A DNA stretch of 64,000 nt from Amaurobius ferox (GCA_951213105.1 OX578136.1:154945178-155009177); one strand, 5' to 3'. Shown: positions 34,316-46,323, counted from the first letter of the stretch. Program-made: numbers and translations. Notes: generated by a model not told the origin, from the letters alone.

Positions 34316-37300
34316 GTAAGAGTATTATTTTTTATATAAGTTTTGACTAGCATATAAACCCGTCGTTGTTCGTGGTTGTGCAAATTCTACAAATTCTGTG
34401 AACATTCGAAATCTCTTTGTTCTTCAATTTGATTAAAAATAATAAACATAATTCTCAAATAAAATTATAAAATTTTAATAGAATATAAGTTTGTTTCAAC
34501 AAGAAAATCTGAAGGTATAAAAGCAACCTGGTTCCGTTTGTAAATCAATGTACAAAACATAATAAGTTTGGTATATGCTAAAATAAAGTAGCAATAGTAG
34601 CAAAGATATACCCGTACCAATTTTTTGGATCGGTTAAATTAAATTAAAATTCTCTGTCTAATCAACTCATTTGATAATCTCATACAATAAAGAAAATTAA
34701 ATTCCGCTACTAACCATCACGCTCTCTCTATATATATTTTCAAATAAAGTTATAGAAAAACTCATCTGATCAATGTTATTTCTATGTCAAATTTGATTTT
34801 GCGTTTTTCGGTATACCTCGACAATCTCTGGCTAACTATATTTCTAATATGGTTAATAAGTACATTCAAATAATTCTATATTTTCGAAAAAGAACGCTAT
34901 ATAAAGTTCAACCCCCTCCCCAATCCTAAAAAAGTACTATCTTACCTATTTAATTTTTATTCGGCTTACGGAGGAGGAAGTTCACTGATGATAGCTAACA
35001 TTCCTTCATTTTTTGCTCTAAATTAAAAAAATGTGTACATAAGTTGATAATAATACAAACTGGACGAAATTTTTAGGTTAGAACCTTTCAATCCTTACCT
35101 GTACGTTTGTAAAAAAATTCTAAAAAAGTAATGTATATATATATTTGTTTTTCATGAAATTTAATGGAGGTTTGTAAAATAAAATAAATACGTTCATGTG
35201 TTGCGCACTTACCACAGGCTAAACTGTAGCACATATGCACAAAACAGCTTATATACGTAATCATGTAAACCTTACACCTAAATTTACAATTATTTTTTAA
35301 ATAAAATGTTGATTTGAAATTTATATTTAAAAAAAGTTGAAATATCTACCTTTTTTTAGAAAAATTTGTTTTTACACTTCACACCTATATTTAAGTAGTT
35401 ATTGTACACATATAAATTGAAAATTGAAGTTTTACAGACACGAATTTGCAAAATTCGATTAGAAATCTAAAGAGAATGTAGACTTAATGTTGCCTTCCCT
35501 TCAAATAGAGAAGGAAGGGAAGGCAATCATCTGAATAGCTCGAATTCCTGCTGGAAGATAAGTTTGTTACAACTTATTTCATAAAAAGCAGTCTGTTTGA
35601 AATACTAATTATTATTTTTCAATTTTTTCAGGGATTTCTCTTCTTGGTGCTATCATCTGTGATACTGATTGTTGAGTCAACCCCTAACTATGCATCTTAC
35701 CCACCAAAGGTAAGGTTACTTCTCTTATCTTTTCAACTTATAATCTCAAATGAAACAGAGTGTTGTTCTGATTTCATAGCCTAATTCGATATTAAATTTA
35801 TTACCGAGCAAAAAAGAATGCGCTCCTTAGTGTTATAAATTTAACAGGTGATTGAGGGTTTCTTTGATAAATAGAGAAGGTAAATAAACCCAATTCCCTC
35901 CCATTGTAGAATGTTTTCTGTTTTCATAATTTACATCAAAGTATTTAATAAAGTTAGATGAAGTTGATAACCATCCTAAAATTGTTATATGTCATATCAA
36001 GAAATAGATTGATTTATTATTATTACTGAAAAGGTCATTAAGCAAAATACCCTTTTTGCAAAGGATAAGGAAAAATAGAGCAACGTAAATAAGCACAAAT
36101 AACACAATAATGCAGCATACAGCTGTTTCGTGGATACGTTGTATCCCCTTCGTCACTGAAAGAGAAACAACGAAGCCGAAGTTCAATGAAGAGGAATGGG
36201 CCACTCATTCCTCTTTTGGACTTCGGGTTTGATGACTCTCTTGCACTGACTAAGAAGATCCAACGTATCTTCGAAACAACTGTATGCAGTTTATTATGTT
36301 ATTTGTGCTTATTTACGTTGCTATAGTTTTCCTTACTGTAAAGGTGTTTAGATAAATTATCATTTCAACACTTTTCAATCATCAAACACTATTAGAAACA
36401 AAAATGTTGACTGAATTGTGAAACAAAAATGTTTTCTTGAAAATCAAAACTGTATAAGTACCAATATGAGGTCATGTTCATTTAACTTTCTGGCATATAA
36501 ACCCACAAATTCTAGCAATATTAAATATCGAAATATACTTTGCTATGCTATACAATCCTTAAAATTTATAGTAAAAGAAAGCAGTGATTAAAATGACAAG
36601 GCCAGGAAATATATAACATAATATAAAAAAGTCTCACAGTTTGCGGAAGTTTGACATCTGAACTTTTCTGGTTTGGTGTTTTTAAGAAAACATAAACCGT
36701 TTTCTACAAAGCGATCAGCATAATTCCTGTTAATAAATTTATTTTCTAATGGATATTTATTTTCTCTTACTGAAGATCACTGACATGAATTGTATATTTA
36801 TTAGTACAATGTAGTTGAAATATGGAATGTAATGTTTTGAAAATTATTAAAACGAGAATAAAAAAAAAATGAAATACCATTTCTTGAGAGATAATGTTTC
36901 TGGAAAGGTATTACTCGTTAAAATCGGATTAAAGATTCATAAATTATTTGCATAAAATCATCCCTCTGAACCAATGATTCATGGTGGGGACGGAAACATG
37001 AAAGCTACCACTGAAATATGATTTCCATATGTAATTATTTTATTGATGTTATTAAAAATCCTAGGATGCATTAACATTAGAAAATTTGAACTGCTGTTTG
37101 TAATTGTTAAAACATATTGTTAAAACATATCTATTTCAAAAAACAAAACATATTATTAGTGGTTTTTTTTATACTACTAATCTGTGAATATATAAAAATA
37201 TCATGTTTACTTAGAGCTTATTCATTTTATCCCAATAACGTTTGATGGAACATAGTGTGACTAGTGAACTAACAGCTAATGTTAAATCATAATTTTATAT

Positions 37301-40300
37301 GGATTAACATTATAAAGAGTAATAATCAATTTATATAAATTTTTATTTAAAAGTGGAGGGCATTATTATAACATGCTAATATACACAGTTAGTGAGATGA
37401 GGGGCATTTGTTCAGCTGAACATATCCATAAAGAATGCAAGTTGACATATATCAAGTAGATAATATATAACATGCGTATATCAAGTAGATAATATATAAC
37501 ATGCGCATATCAAGTAGACAATATATAACATGCGTATATACATTAATCGTGAGATGAGGGACGTTTTTTCAGCTGAACATATTCATAAAGAATCCAAGTT
37601 GACATATGTCGAGTATATAATATATAGCATGCGTATATCAAGTATGCTAATAACATGTATATATAACATGATAATATACACTGTTCGTAAGAAGAGTGAC
37701 GTTTGTTCAGCCGAAGAATGCAAGTTGATATATGTCAAGTAGATAATTAGTATATGTTTTACGTAACTGTTTATATAAAACAAGAACTTATTTGATGAGT
37801 ATATTTGTGATTTGTTTTAGAGTTTTTATTATAGATAAAAAAAATTATAGATTATGATAGTGTTATTATTAATGTCATTCACTTGTAAGTAAAATTATAT
37901 ACTATTAGACGGGCTAATTTAATATTGATTGCAATGATTATTATTTTATTTTTTTAGTTTGGATATAAAAATGTTCGAAAGAGGGCGTATTTTTTTTCTT
38001 GTTTGATCTTATTTAAAATCAATAAGCTTCTTATATATAAGCATGAAATAATTATTTGAAAAGATAATTTCTTTTATGATATATCGTTCACATATATACA
38101 GATAGAAGAGATACATATCGTATAAAAATTTGTTGATTTGACGTCATTAATAATTTGCATGTTCTTTATATTTATCTATATCTTTATATTATCCGCTGTC
38201 GGGTTCTAAATAAGCGTTCGCTACTTAAATAATTTAGAAACCGATAACACCACTCAATTTCCTAATTGCATGTTTTGAACAAAAATCATTTCCGTACTCC
38301 GTTTCATGCATGCGCAACAATGCCAATTATACGACACGGGCGTATAATTGGCATAATTATATTTCATTATTCAATTTTTATGGAGCTGTCTTTCCAATTG
38401 TAACCACAGTAGCATAATTATACTTCAATACCAAAATCGTCTGCTGGTTATTTTTCTAATCAAATTATTGAAAACATTTTTATTAATGATTGATTTTTAG
38501 ATTAAAATGTACAAAAACGTTAAAAATAAAGTAACATGTGGTGATGGGAGATGAAATATAATTTTACATACCGAAATTTAACGGCTCTTTTGATATTCAG
38601 AACTTTTATTGAGTATATAGGTGTCACATTGTGCGACAACTAACCATTTTGTCCATCCAAAGCGTGGATGGAAATAGTAGTTTTTCATAAAGTGTATCTC
38701 ATTATCCCGTAAATGTCTAAGTTAAAATCCGAAGTTGAAATAATTGCATATGCGTTTTGTGATTATACTGATGATAAGCAATGTGCGTAAAAGAAATAAA
38801 ATTGTTTATTTCATCTGGGAAATTTTATCTTAGTCCTTGGTTTATCATGCTGATCATTTTAGCAACTAAAAAATCCTATGTGCAAAATATCCAATGATCT
38901 GGTATCACAGATTTGATCACACACACACACCAGTCAAATATATCTAATAATAATTAATTTCAAATATATTCAAAATTTAATGCTACATAATAAATTTAAA
39001 AATTTCAAGCAAATGGAGAAATGTGTAAGAAAATGTTAGCTTGAGGACGTAATGACAAATATGGGTCATACAAATTCAGAGGAAAGTTATGGGATGGAGT
39101 ATCGGACTTTTGGATGTGGATGGATTTTCATATTTTGAGTATCTCTGATTTTAAATATCACCGCGTTGTTTTCATTTTCATATAATATTTTATATGTGTA
39201 CTAAATTTGGTTTCATTTGGTTGAGTAGTTTCGGAGGAAACAGGGTTGCTCCAATTTACTGATAGACCGTTCGACAGACGAAATTCTGAAAGGTGTTTTA
39301 TTGTGACAATTACCTTCGAATATGGTAGATTTTCAATTACGACGTAATGTATTTTGATACAAAAACAATATTTCTCTTTAACGAGGGAAGTAAGAAGCAT
39401 GTTCACACAATTATCTAAAGATTGAATGCATTCTAAATACTTTTAACCACAAATAGACATTAAAAAAACATCAAAAGACATTAAAAAAATTTCTTATCCA
39501 CAAAAAACGCTATATATTTAAAGAATCAAAATATGCCCATGAAATTTCATCATGGACAACTAAAAGATTAAGATCTAACTATCAGAAAACGTTACCATAT
39601 TCGCGTATCTAAATATGTTAATCTGTAGTTAAAGTCAAATATGGCCACACTGCCAAAGAGAAATACATTTTGTGAAGGACTTCTTAATTATAATCAGAAA
39701 ACCCACCTGTAAAGGGCTTTTTTCAAGATTTAGAAGGCACTCCCATTGCAGATACCAGCATCCATGGACCAGTTTCGTGGTTATTATGCGCTCGTCAGCA
39801 TAGAACAGTCGATGTCTGAAATGGCAGAAAGGAACTTGCTATAAGGTACAATTTTGCGAATTGCTGTGGGAACTGACAATTTCAGTTCTTTTATGTACTC
39901 GGCATCCAATTTATGTACAATTTAACCCAAGCAATAGGAACCTGTGAAGGTCAAGTTTATATGGATGATTTTATTTGTAAAGGGAGTGTTTTCCAAACAG
40001 AGCGGAATAGGCTAGTTTTGTGATTATAAACTTAGCCTTTACAGCTTCTTGTAGCCGGAGCTAAATTGATTAGTAATTTGATACCGGCTATGTGGAAGGA
40101 CAGAAATTGTTAGTTCCCATAGAAGTTAGAAAAAATTGTAGCTTATAGCAAGTTTCTTGCTGCCATTTCAGATAACGGCTATTCCATGCTAACGATCACA
40201 TAATAAGCGCGAAACCAGTCCATGGATGCTAGGATCTGGAATGGGAGTATTCCAAACCTACTAGTTAAGTTAAATGAAATGCATTTAACTCATTAAATTC

Positions 40301-41881
40301 AATGTTTATCCAGTTAACCACTTCATTCACTTTAAATATTTTGCTTTACTCTTTCAGAAACCATATAAATTTGGTTACAATACGGATGACGGCTACGGAA
40401 ACACTCAGCAGAGGTATGAGGCCTCTGATCCTTATGACGGATCGGTGAAAGGATCTTACGGTTACTACAACGCTGACGGAATTTACCGTACAGTCTATTA
40501 TGTGGCAGACAAAGGTGGTTACAGAGCAAATATCAAGACCAATGAGCCTGGTACAGACAATCAGAACCCAGCAAGTGTGGAAATAACTGCATTGAAACCA
40601 CCGCCCTATTACCCACCAGCGAAGTATTCTCCGCCAGCTTATCCTCAACCAAAATACGCACCATCGTATTCCCCACCAGTATATCCAGAACCATCTATGT
40701 ATCCACCTCCATCAAAATACCCTCCTCCGAAATACCCTAAAGGATATTCGTATGGATATTTTCATAAATACGCTCCTCCATATCCCAAATACTCGCAACC
40801 AAGTTATCCTGAACCAAAATATCCTCCTCCAAGTTATCCTCAGCCAAAGTATCCTGCTCCTATCTACCCTCAACCAAAATATCCTTCAATGTACCCAGAA
40901 CCAAAGTATCCTGCACCAACTTATCCCCAGCCCAAATACCCTGAACCAAGCTATCCACCATCAACATATCCTGTCCCAAGTTATCCACATCCTCCTAAAT
41001 ATCCACAGCCGAAGTATCCCCCTGTAAACTATCCATATCCACCTAAATATCCAACTTCAAGCTATCCTCCACCAAAGGAATATAAACCTAAATATCCAGC
41101 CCCACCAGCAAAATATCCGGCTCCAAGTTACCCTTCGCCACCTCCAAAAGAATATAAGCCTAAATATCCAGCCCCAAGTTATCCTCCACAACCTTCAAAA
41201 TATCCCGCAGCAACTTACCCCCCTCCTCCACCTTCAAATGAATATAAACCTAAATATCCAGCCCCAAGTTATCCACCAGAACCACAAAAATATCCCGCAC
41301 CCACGTACCCTCCCCCTCCTCCAAAAGAACATAAACCTAAATACCCATCCCCAAGTTATCCTCCTCAACCTCCAAAGTACCCCGCCCCAACTTACCCTCC
41401 ATCTCCACCAAAAGACTATAAACCAAAGTATCCACAACCAAGTTATCCTCCTCCAACTCCTAAATATCCCCCTCCACCGCCAAAGGAGAGCCCTCCACCA
41501 GAACCCAAAATGAAATATCCACCTCAGTCGCCACCGATATATCCTCAGCCACCCCAATACCCACGAAAATACCCTTCTCCAGGATACAAATATCCTCTTC
41601 CTCCCCCAACCGAAGCACCTCCAGCTGAGGATAAACCAGAAGATGAAGGACCTGTTGACGAAGGTGGTAACGAAGAAGCAACTGAAACACCAGTTGAAGA
41701 AGCGACGGAAGCTCCAGAGGCAGAAGTTGAAGCAGTCAAACTAGAACGTCAAAGGGAGAGGAAACCTAGATTTGGTAGAAGATTGAAGCCTTCAGCCAAT
41801 CCTTTTGGTCCTCCAGCAGGTACTCTTTCAGAATTAGAAGCCATAGAGATCCCAGATGAGATATGGGATTTAACACAGTGA
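34301..41881 (+). CDS. Cuticle protein with arachnid RR chitin-binding domain and long Pro/Tyr/Lys-rich repeat (gene A)
   Basis: The protein is a secreted structural component of the exoskeleton, expected to bind chitin through its RR domain. Three exons (34301-34315, 35632-35709, 40358-41881) join in phase 0 and give 538 residues. Residues 1-21 form a signal peptide (MAVLQGFLFLVLSSVILIVES). The RR domain spans about 34-107: YKFGYNTDDGYGN, then GSYGYYNADGIYRTVYYVAD, GGYRANIKTNEPGTDNQNPA. Residues 108-448 are built from Tyr-Pro-Pro-Lys motifs such as KPKYPAPSYPP. A tail of 90 residues is acidic, then basic (RQRERKPRFGRRLKP), and ends EIPDEIWDLTQ. Exon 3's frame also offers a later in-frame start, but the spliced signal peptide and TATA promoter decide for 34301. 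The splice sites are canonical. The RR family is certain; the long repeat and tail are unusual additions. Confidence 0.92.
34316..35631 (+). other. Gene A intron 1
   Basis: It is a 1.3-kb AT-rich intron with donor GTAAGA and acceptor TTTTTTCAG. No element is recognised inside. A short inverted pair (TTGCCTTCCCTTC / GAAGGGAAGGCAA) lies near 35489-35526. Confidence 0.85.
35632..35709 (+). CDS. Gene A exon 2 (signal peptide and spacer)
   Basis: It codes GFLFLVLSSVILIVESTPNY and on to PPK, 26 codons, phase 0 at both ends. The donor is AAG|GTAAGG. Confidence 0.92.
36062..36339. mobile_element. Compact foldback element in intron 2
   Basis: Two arms of about 135 bp (36066-36199, 36204-36335) are reverse complements with mismatches and almost no spacer. 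Matching phrases are GCAACGTAAATAAGCACAAA on the left and its complement on the right. Confidence 0.8.
37379..37750 (+). repeat. Compound tandem repeat in intron 2
   Basis: A unit of about 140-155 bp (TACACAGTTAGTGAGATGAG, GTTCAGCTGAACATAT, AAGAATGCAAGTTGACATAT) occurs three times with loss in the third. Nested in it are three copies of about 31 bp containing ATATCAAGTAGATAATATA and ACATGCG. Confidence 0.75.
39738..40250. mobile_element. Foldback element just upstream of gene A exon 3
   Basis: Arms 39738-39894 and 40095-40250 pair in reverse orientation (for example CAGCATCCATGGACCAGTTT against its diverged complement) around a 200-bp spacer. It ends only 108 bp before the exon 3 start. Confidence 0.8.
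40358..41881 (+). CDS. Gene A exon 3 (RR domain, repeats and tail)
   Basis: The exon is open for 507 codons from the acceptor to TGA. The codons for the repeat region form an imperfect minisatellite. The clearest part, about 41080-41480, has five units of about 30 residues each, of the form KEYKPKYPAPSYPP followed by KYPAPTYPPPPP. Confidence 0.95.
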   Translation, partial: KPYKFGYNTDDGYGNTQQRYEASDPYDGSVKGSYGYYNADGIYRTVYYVADKGGYRANIKTNEPGTDNQNPASVEITALKPPPYYPPAKYSPPAYPQPKYAPSYSPPVYPEPSMYPPPSKYPPPKYPKGYSYGYFHKYAPPYPKYSQPSYPEPKYPPPSYPQPKYPAPIYPQPKYPSMYPEPKYPAPTYPQPKYPEPSYPPSTYPVPSYPHPPKYPQPKYPPVNYPYPPKYPTSSYPPPKEYKPKYPAPPAKYPAPSYPSPPPKEYKPKYPAPSYPPQPSKYPAATYPPPPPSNEYKPKYPAPSYPPEPQKYPAPTYPPPPPKEHKPKYPSPSYPPQPPKYPAPTYPPSPPKDYKPKYPQPSYPPPTPKYPPPPPKESPPPEPKMKYPPQSPPIYPQPPQYPRKYPSPGYKYPLPPPTEAPPAEDKPEDEGPVDEGGNEEATETPVEEATEAPEAEVEAVKLERQRERKPRFGRRLKPSANPFGPPAGTLSELEAIEIPDEIWDLTQ

Positions 41882-42265
41882 ACTCTTTGCCGACTGCACA
41901 ATTCAGGTTTTAAATTAACAATAAAGCAAGGGGGATCTTCCCAATGAGGCATTGAGAAGAAAACCAGACATGAATCGCATAAGATTCAGCGGAACAACCA
42001 CCGACGAAAGTTAATACCACCAAATCTCCAATCCAGGACACTGATGGTTTAATGAAAACATGTACACAATGATTAAAACTATGTATAAAGTAGGGATCAT
42101 TATCATCAGTGATTGTTTGTTATCACTTCATCACCATAATGCGGGTATTGTTGCCAAGTAACATGTAATTAGATATGTACATATTTTACTCTTAACAATC
42201 TGAAGGTTGTGTATATTTGTGTGTATAATTAATCTATAAATAAATGAAGTGCAATGATTATGTGT
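41882..42265 (+). promoter_or_regulatory. Gene A 3' UTR with two polyadenylation signals
   Basis: AATAAA occurs at 41920-41925 and again at 42239-42244. The second is followed by the GT-rich TGTGTGTTCTTTTGTGTTC, so it is the likelier site. Confidence 0.75.
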
Positions 42266-42835
42266 GTTCTTTTGTGTTCAACTACATGAATATTTTAACT
42301 TTCGCGGAAATATTTTTGTCGAATATTTTATAGAAGCATTTCCCTCTAATCTTTAATATTTATAAATAAAAAATGCTAAGATGAAATCTGAAGAAACCTG
42401 TCCTATGCAGGATGTTATTTATATGCAGCATATTTGAGAAAGCAACATTTCTTAAAAATAAATAAAAAACTTGGTATGCCAGTTTGGGTAAGAATTTTAA
42501 TGTGTTTTAAAAATATGCAAATTCGTTATTTGTTAATCTTCTATATGCTAGTAAACGTGATGTGAAAACTTCAAAATTAAAATCAGATCCCATAAACAAA
42601 TTTTCTAACATTCATTCGCCTGGTTTTTTTAAAATAAATTAAAAGATTTATTCCGGCACAAGTAGGCCGTTAATCAATAATTTGATGAGTGTTCAAATCT
42701 AGGCGAAATTGCATGACTTTTACTTATGAAAATATTTTTAAATGCACTTAAATTTAATTTTTTGAAGTTTAAATAAAATATTTTGAGTTTAAAATTAATC
42801 TGTCTCTCATAATGCTTTATATAGAAATATATTTT
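42266..42835. other. AT-rich intergenic stretch
   Basis: Nothing is recognised between the end of gene A and the nested repeats. Confidence 0.45.
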
Positions 42836-43289
42836 TAAAAAATCTGATGTGGGCAACACATGACTTTCCTTATATAATGCAATGAATTTACTACTTTTAC
42901 AGTTAAAAAAATGTTATTCTTATAGTAGACACTTATATTATTTCCAAGATATTGAATTTTCTTCAATTAGTCGTCATTTTCATTGATTTAGCATCATTTT
43001 TATTAATTTGGAGAGATTTTTGTTAATTTGGCAACAATTAAAAATGTCGCTAAGTTGACGACATTCCGACAAATTCGTCGCCAAAATCTCGCCAAGCGTT
43101 ATGGATGAAGAAATAAGTTATCCTTACAGCAGATAAATGACTATTGGCGTTCAAATACAAAAGTATTACTCAAAGAATCTTTTTTTCATGAATGGAACGA
43201 GCTAGATCCACGAGAATGATGTTACTCAATTTATCGCATGGGATTGCATATGAAAAGTGAACATGTTTCTCAATAGGAAATGTTTTTTT
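42836..43289 (-). mobile_element. HINE-like element, interrupted copy: 3' half
   Basis: The minus strand ends GGAAAGTCATGTGTTGCCC, ACATCAGATTTTT. It runs from the end back to the GAAACATGTTCAC region and stops at a T run where another copy begins. The remaining half is at 44273-44827. Confidence 0.85.
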
Positions 43290-43429
43290 ACTTTCCTTAT
43301 ATACATAATGTATAAGGAAAGTATTGTGACGGGGTCGAAAATTCGAAATCGAGTTTTCGACGGGAGAGCACGTTTCAAGCATCCCTGATCACGAATCAAA
43401 CACTTTTGAAGTGATGTCTGTGTGTGTGT

Positions 43430-43470
<41 letters not shown>

Positions 43471-44270
43471 TATGTGTGTGTATGTGTGTGTGTGTGTCAG
43501 TGAGTCTGTGGAGACGATAACTGGCGAACGAATGGACCGATTCGAACCAAATTTAGTACAAAAATCACAATCCCTAAACACTGGAAGCCTGTTGCTTTTA
43601 TACCTAATCGAATGTTCAGAACTCTTCTAACTTTTCGAATAAAATTTTGAAAAAATCGTCAAAAAATCAAAACCGCAAAAAAAGTTATGCAAATAGACAT
43701 TTCTTATGTAATTTTTCATTAGAAAATGATTGACATCAATTTTAGAACACTAACATGAACCGTTCTTGAGATATTGTACATTTTTCAAAAACATTATCAA
43801 AAAGTCATATAAAATAAAAAAAAATATTTCCTGTTGAAAAACATGTTCACTTTTCATATGTAATAAATTGCGATAAATTGGGTGACATCATTCTCGTGGA
43901 TCTAGCTCGTTCCATTCATGAATAAAGATTCTTTGAATAATACTTTTGTATTTGAACGCCAATAGTCATTTATCTGCTGTAAGAATAACTTATCTCTCCG
44001 TCCCTAACGCTTGGCGAGATTTTGGAGACGAATTTGGCGGAATGTCGCCAACTTGGCGACTTTTTGAAATGAAGCCAAATTAACGAAAATCTCGCCAGAT
44101 GGATAAAAAAGACGCTAAATCAATGAAAATGACGACTAATTGTTGAAAATTCAATATCTTGGAAAGAATATTAGTATCTACTATAAGAAAAACCTATTTT
44201 TTTACTGTAAAAGTAGTAAATTTATTACATTATATAAGAAAAGTCATGTGTTGCCCATATCAGATTTTTT
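43290..44270 (+). mobile_element. HINE-like element, copy inserted into another copy
   Basis: It is a complete family member from the 5' hairpin ACTTTCCTTATATACATAATG to CCATATCAGATTTT, in opposite orientation to the copy it interrupts. Its GT run is at 43418-43497. Confidence 0.88.
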
Positions 44271-44272
44271 TT

Positions 44273-44610
44273 AAATATAAAACTTTTTGATAATTTTTTT
44301 GAAAAATGTGCAATATCACGAGAATGGTTCATGTTAGTATTCTAAAATTTATGTCAATCGTTTTCTAATGAAAAATTACATAAGAAATGTCTATTTGCGT
44401 AACTTTATTAGCGGTTTTGATTTTTTGACGATTTTTTCAAAATTTCACTCGAAAATTTAGGGGGGTTTTGAACATTCGATTGCATATAAAAACAATAGGC
44501 TTCCAGTGTTTACGGATTGTGATTTTTGTACCAAATTTCGTTCGAATTGGTCCATTCGTTCGTCAGTTATCGTCTCCACAGACTCACTGACACACACACA
44601 CACATACTTT

Positions 44611-44642
<32 letters not shown>

Positions 44643-44655
44643 CACACACACACAC

Positions 44656-44691
<36 letters not shown>

Positions 44692-44827
44692 ACACACAGA
44701 CATCACTTCAAAACTGTTTAATTCGTGATCAGGGATGCTTGAAACGTGCTCTCCCGTCGAAAACTCGAATTCGAATTTTCGACAACGTCACAATACTTTC
44801 CTTATGCATTATGTATATAAGGAAAGT
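44273..44827 (-). mobile_element. HINE-like element, interrupted copy: 5' half
   Basis: On the minus strand it starts ACTTTCCTTATATACATAATG and runs to the TTTTTGATAAT region, exactly where 43289 leaves off. Its CA/GT run at 44590-44700 produces a 155-codon low-complexity frame that is not a gene. Confidence 0.85.
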
Positions 44828-45369
44828 AAAAATTAACATTTCGAAATTAATTTTAAATATATTAATGCTTTCCATTATTTATAAATTAATCCATTTTTTT
44901 AAATTGTGCAAAGGTTTATTCGGAAGTATATCGAAAACAGGATATTTTCCAACAACGGAAAAGCCTCTAGTACTTACCATATTACCAAAGTAAAGATGAT
45001 GGATTATTATCCGATATCCCTTATATAGTACAAATCTTCAATAGCCCCCCATCAGTAAAATAAAAATTCGCAAGCACTTTCCAAATTAATTTAAAAGCAT
45101 TTAAAACATTTATATATTTAAGAATATTTGACATTTGAACTTAAACATATTTATTGTATTTATATAATATTTTAAAATGTTTACATTTTTTAACTCTATT
45201 CAAATATGTGAAAATATTTTTTACCATTTAAGAATTACTTAAAGTGATTTAAAAAAAATATTTTCATTATCATATAAGAAAGTTGTCTTATTTTTCTTAA
45301 AAACAATGAATTACATAACTGATATATCATACATGTGTACCCCCACATTTCGAGTGCAATCTTCTTATT
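44828..45369. other. AT-rich intergenic stretch
   Basis: No gene or element is recognised. Confidence 0.45.
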
Positions 45370-46323
45370 ACTTTCCTTATATACATAATGTATAAGGAAA
45401 GTATTGTGACGGGGTCGAAAATTCGAAATCGAGTTTTCGACGGGAGAGCACGTTTCAAGCATCCCTGATCACGAATCAAACATTTTTCAAGTGATGTCTG
45501 TGTGTGTGTGTGTGTGTGTGAAAGTATGTGTGTGTGTGTGTGTGTGTGTGTGTCAGTGAGTCTGTGGAGACGATAACTGACGAACGAATGGACTGATTTG
45601 AACCAAATTTGGTACAAAAATCACAATCCGTAAACACTGGAAGCCTATTGCTTTTATACGTAATTGAATGTTCAGAACCCCCCTAAATTTTCGAATAAAA
45701 TTTTGAAAAAATCGTCAAAAAATCAAATCCACTAATAAAGTTACGCAAATAGATATTTCTAATGTAATTTTTCATTAGAAAACGATTGACATGAATCTTA
45801 GAACACTAACATGAACCGTTCTCGAGATATTGCAAATTTTTCAAAAAAGTTATTAAAAAGTCATACAAAATGAAAAAAAAATATTTCCTATTGAGAAACA
45901 TGTTCACTTTTCATATGTAATATCATGCGATAAATTGGGTGACATCATTCTCGTGGATCTAGCTCATTCCATTCATGAAAAAAGATACTTTGAGTAATAC
46001 TTTTGTATTTGAACGCCATTAGTCATTTATCTGCTGTAAGAACAACTTATTTCTTCGTTCATAACGCTTGGCGAGATTTTGGCGATGAATTTGTCGGAAT
46101 GTCGCCAACTTGGCGACTTTTTGAAATGTTGCCAAATTAACGAAAATCTCGCCAAATGGATAAAAATGACGCTAAATCAATGAAAATGACGACTAATTGT
46201 CGAAAATTCAATATCTTGGAAAGAATATTAGTATCTACTATAAGAAAAACCTATATTTTTACTGTAAAAGTAGTAAATTCATTACATTATATAAGGAAAG
46301 TCATGTGTTGCCCACATCAGATT
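45370..46323 (+). mobile_element. HINE-like element, copy 5
   Basis: It has the complete layout: 5' hairpin, GACGGGGTCGAAAATTCG, GT run, GGCGA-rich centre, and ATAAGGAAAGTCATGTG followed by TTGCCCACATCAGATTTTT. Confidence 0.9.

Larger units (their letters stand above)
35710..40357 (+). other. Gene A intron 2 (4.6 kb)
   Basis: This intron holds two foldback elements, a tandem-repeat block and AT-rich filler. A fragment at about 39150-39310 (TGTACTAAATTTGGTTTCAT, ACAGGGTTGC) resembles part of another interspersed repeat. The acceptor is CTTTACTCTTTCAG. Confidence 0.85.

Noticed and set aside
37440..37540. Regularly spaced repeats resembling a CRISPR array
   Set aside because: The units are directly tandem, AT-rich and without unique spacers, and the genome is eukaryotic.
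40752..41027. Overlapping frames within gene A exon 3
   Set aside because: They are shadows of the PYK repeat in other frames. The RR domain and splice sites fix the true frame.
40445..41881. Gene A starting inside exon 3
   Set aside because: This start is GTG in the middle of the RR domain. Upstream exons supply a signal peptide and a TATA promoter.
44526..44993. 155-codon frame rich in Thr-His
   Set aside because: It is a translation of a CA/GT microsatellite within a HINE-like element, and the same pattern recurs at every copy.
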